Below, one piece after another: positions 8,243 through 8,812 of a stretch of 8,812 nt of DNA. The position numbers were made by a program, and so were the translations under genes. Position 1 is the first letter of the stretch, and each line of letters opens with the position of its first letter. The stretch is from CAZNGF01 sp964572855 (lineage in GTDB: Bacteria; Bipolaricaulota; Bipolaricaulia; RBG-16-55-9; JAJCYT01), in NCBI GenBank assembly GCA_964572855.1, contig CAZNGF010000082.1:1-8812 (forward strand), read 5' to 3'. The notes below the pieces were generated by a model, which searched no databases, was not told the origin of the DNA, and worked only from the letters and a program-made list of their open reading frames with translations.

Positions 8243-8733
8243 TTTGCTTGACGCCAAGTCGCAGAGCGGCGCGCCAGCACATAGCGTGGGCGTTTGTAAC
8301 CGTACCTCAACGCGTGCAAGGCCCGCCTCACCGTCGCCCGCGACACCGACTGTTGCAATCGTCGTTCCACTTGCACCTGCAACAGGGACGCGGTCCAGAC
8401 CAACTGACGATAGCCAAAACACCGGGGAGGCTGCGGCAACAGCTCGCTGACCACCGCCATGGTTTGCTCCCGTTTGGTGGCTGGACGCCCCGACCGAGGA
8501 CGATCTTTCACCCGTTGTTCCACCGGCTCGCCCGCGCGCACCTGATATCGCTTCACGATGTTGTAGATCCCTTGGCGTGTCAATCCCAGCCGTTGGGCCA
8601 CCGTGGTGACCCCTTCCCCTTGGTGTAACCAAAGCAGCGCTTGGGCACGACGCACATCCCGCCCCTTGGGGCTCGATCGTGCAATCGCTCCCAACTTCTG
8701 CCGCGCCGCCTCACTCAATTGGATCCTCGCCAT
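8200..8733 (-). CDS. IS630 transposase, DNA-binding part (orfA)
   Basis: N-terminal half of the transposase, which binds the terminal inverted repeats. The ATG at 8733 is chosen for GGAGGTGA (8741-8748), 7 bases upstream; an earlier in-frame ATG at 8775 would translate through that site. A helix-turn-helix lies at about 41-63 (GVTTVAQRLGLTRQGIYNIV), then a basic linker DRPRSGRPATKRE, and a second winged-helix part at about 128-150 (SRATVRRALHALRYGYKRPR). Conserved sequence continues to WRQAK (160-164); the last 13 residues are out-of-frame product ending in TGA. At AAA (8242-8244) a one-base slip back enters the catalytic frame. A weak promoter (TTGTTG, 17 bp, TACGTT) can be drawn just inside the IS end. 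Confidence 0.85.
   Translation of the reverse strand: MARIQLSEAARQKLGAIARSSPKGRDVRRAQALLWLHQGEGVTTVAQRLGLTRQGIYNIVKRYQVRAGEPVEQRVKDRPRSGRPATKREQTMAVVSELLPQPPRCFGYRQLVWTASLLQVQVERRLQQSVSRATVRRALHALRYGYKRPRYVLARRSATWRQAKGGSSGASKGEHAV
8236..8247 (-). other. Putative -1 frameshift site of the transposase
   Basis: On the - strand GCA AAA GGG GGC: a run of four A and five G at the exact point where the conserved protein leaves orfA and continues in orfB, one base back. tRNA-Lys can re-pair fully on AAA after slipping; the following codon becomes AGG. It is not the canonical A AAA AAG heptamer, so loss of one base from an ancestral AAA-NGG is an equal alternative. Confidence 0.5.
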
Positions 8734-8785
8734 TGGGCTCTCACCTCCTGTCTCTTCTCTCAGAACGTACACCAAAAACCTCTCA

Positions 8786-8809
8786 TCAACAAATTTTTGC
8801 TCACCTACT
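8786..8809 (-). repeat. IS630 terminal inverted repeat, transposase 5' side
   Basis: Read on the - strand from 8809: AGTAGGTGAGCAAAA, then ATTT and GTTGA. It pairs with the repeat at 7642-7665 and lies upstream of the transposase start. Confidence 0.85.
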
Positions 8810-8811
8810 TA
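8810..8811. repeat. TA target duplication, right copy
   Basis: TA directly outside the inverted repeat; together with 7640-7641 it marks the insertion. Only one base of flanking DNA remains in the window. Confidence 0.7.
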
Positions 8812-8812
8812 G

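Larger units (their letters stand above)
7642..8809 (-). mobile_element. Complete IS630-family insertion sequence
   Basis: The 1168-bp element is bounded by imperfect 24-bp terminal inverted repeats and flanked by TA on both sides, all typical of the IS630/Tc1-mariner superfamily. It encodes one transposase in two frames on the - strand, reading toward clpB. It carries no passenger gene. It is inserted in the 3' end of a PIN-domain gene remnant about 220 bp upstream of the clpB promoter, which it leaves intact. Base composition is less GC-rich than the flanking core genes, in line with recent arrival. Confidence 0.88.

Overview
The window reads as chromosomal DNA from a GC-rich Gram-negative bacterium, probably a proteobacterium. 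The pointers are a MaeB-type malic enzyme fused to a phosphotransacetylase domain, a Tat-exported substrate-binding protein, a protein with a C-terminal sorting tag of the IPTL-CTERM kind, and a ClpB disaggregase. Codons in the main genes strongly favour G/C at the third position. The right-hand part (about 7320 onward) is visibly poorer in GC and is an accessory patch. The lineage is inferred from gene types; no rRNA or tRNA is present to settle it.

Left part, + strand. The 3' four-fifths or so of a malic enzyme/phosphotransacetylase fusion gene enters from the left edge (to 1847). A short intergenic follows, holding a perfect GC palindrome and then a compact promoter embedded in an AT-rich inverted repeat. 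Next is an orphan branched-chain-amino-acid-type periplasmic binding protein with a Tat signal (1980-3236); no permease or ATPase gene lies beside it. After two hairpins and a roughly 270-base leader comes a secreted protein made of two diverged copies of a two-cysteine domain plus an IPTL-CTERM-like tail (3509-4510), closed by a strong rho-independent terminator.

Middle, - strand. clpB (4639-7302) converges on that terminator. Its promoter (TTGACA, 17 bp, extended -10 TATAGT) and a CIRCE-like inverted repeat just inside the transcript suggest housekeeping transcription with HrcA-type heat-shock repression.

Right part. Upstream of clpB lies the wreck of a PIN-domain (VapC-like) gene: 5' end missing, middle apparently deleted, one frameshift, and its last visible codons interrupted by an IS630-family element. 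The IS is complete (7642-8809), has 24-bp imperfect terminal inverted repeats and a TA target duplication, and its right boundary coincides with the end of the window. Its transposase is split into two frames related by -1, joined at an AAAAGGGGG run.

The genes do not form one pathway: central carbon metabolism, solute binding, surface protein sorting and protein quality control sit side by side as separate transcription units. The points most worth a second look are the tagged two-domain secreted protein with its FliA-like promoter, the CIRCE-like site of clpB, the operator-like repeat before the binding protein, the pair of palindromes with identical arms but different cores, and the IS/PIN junction.
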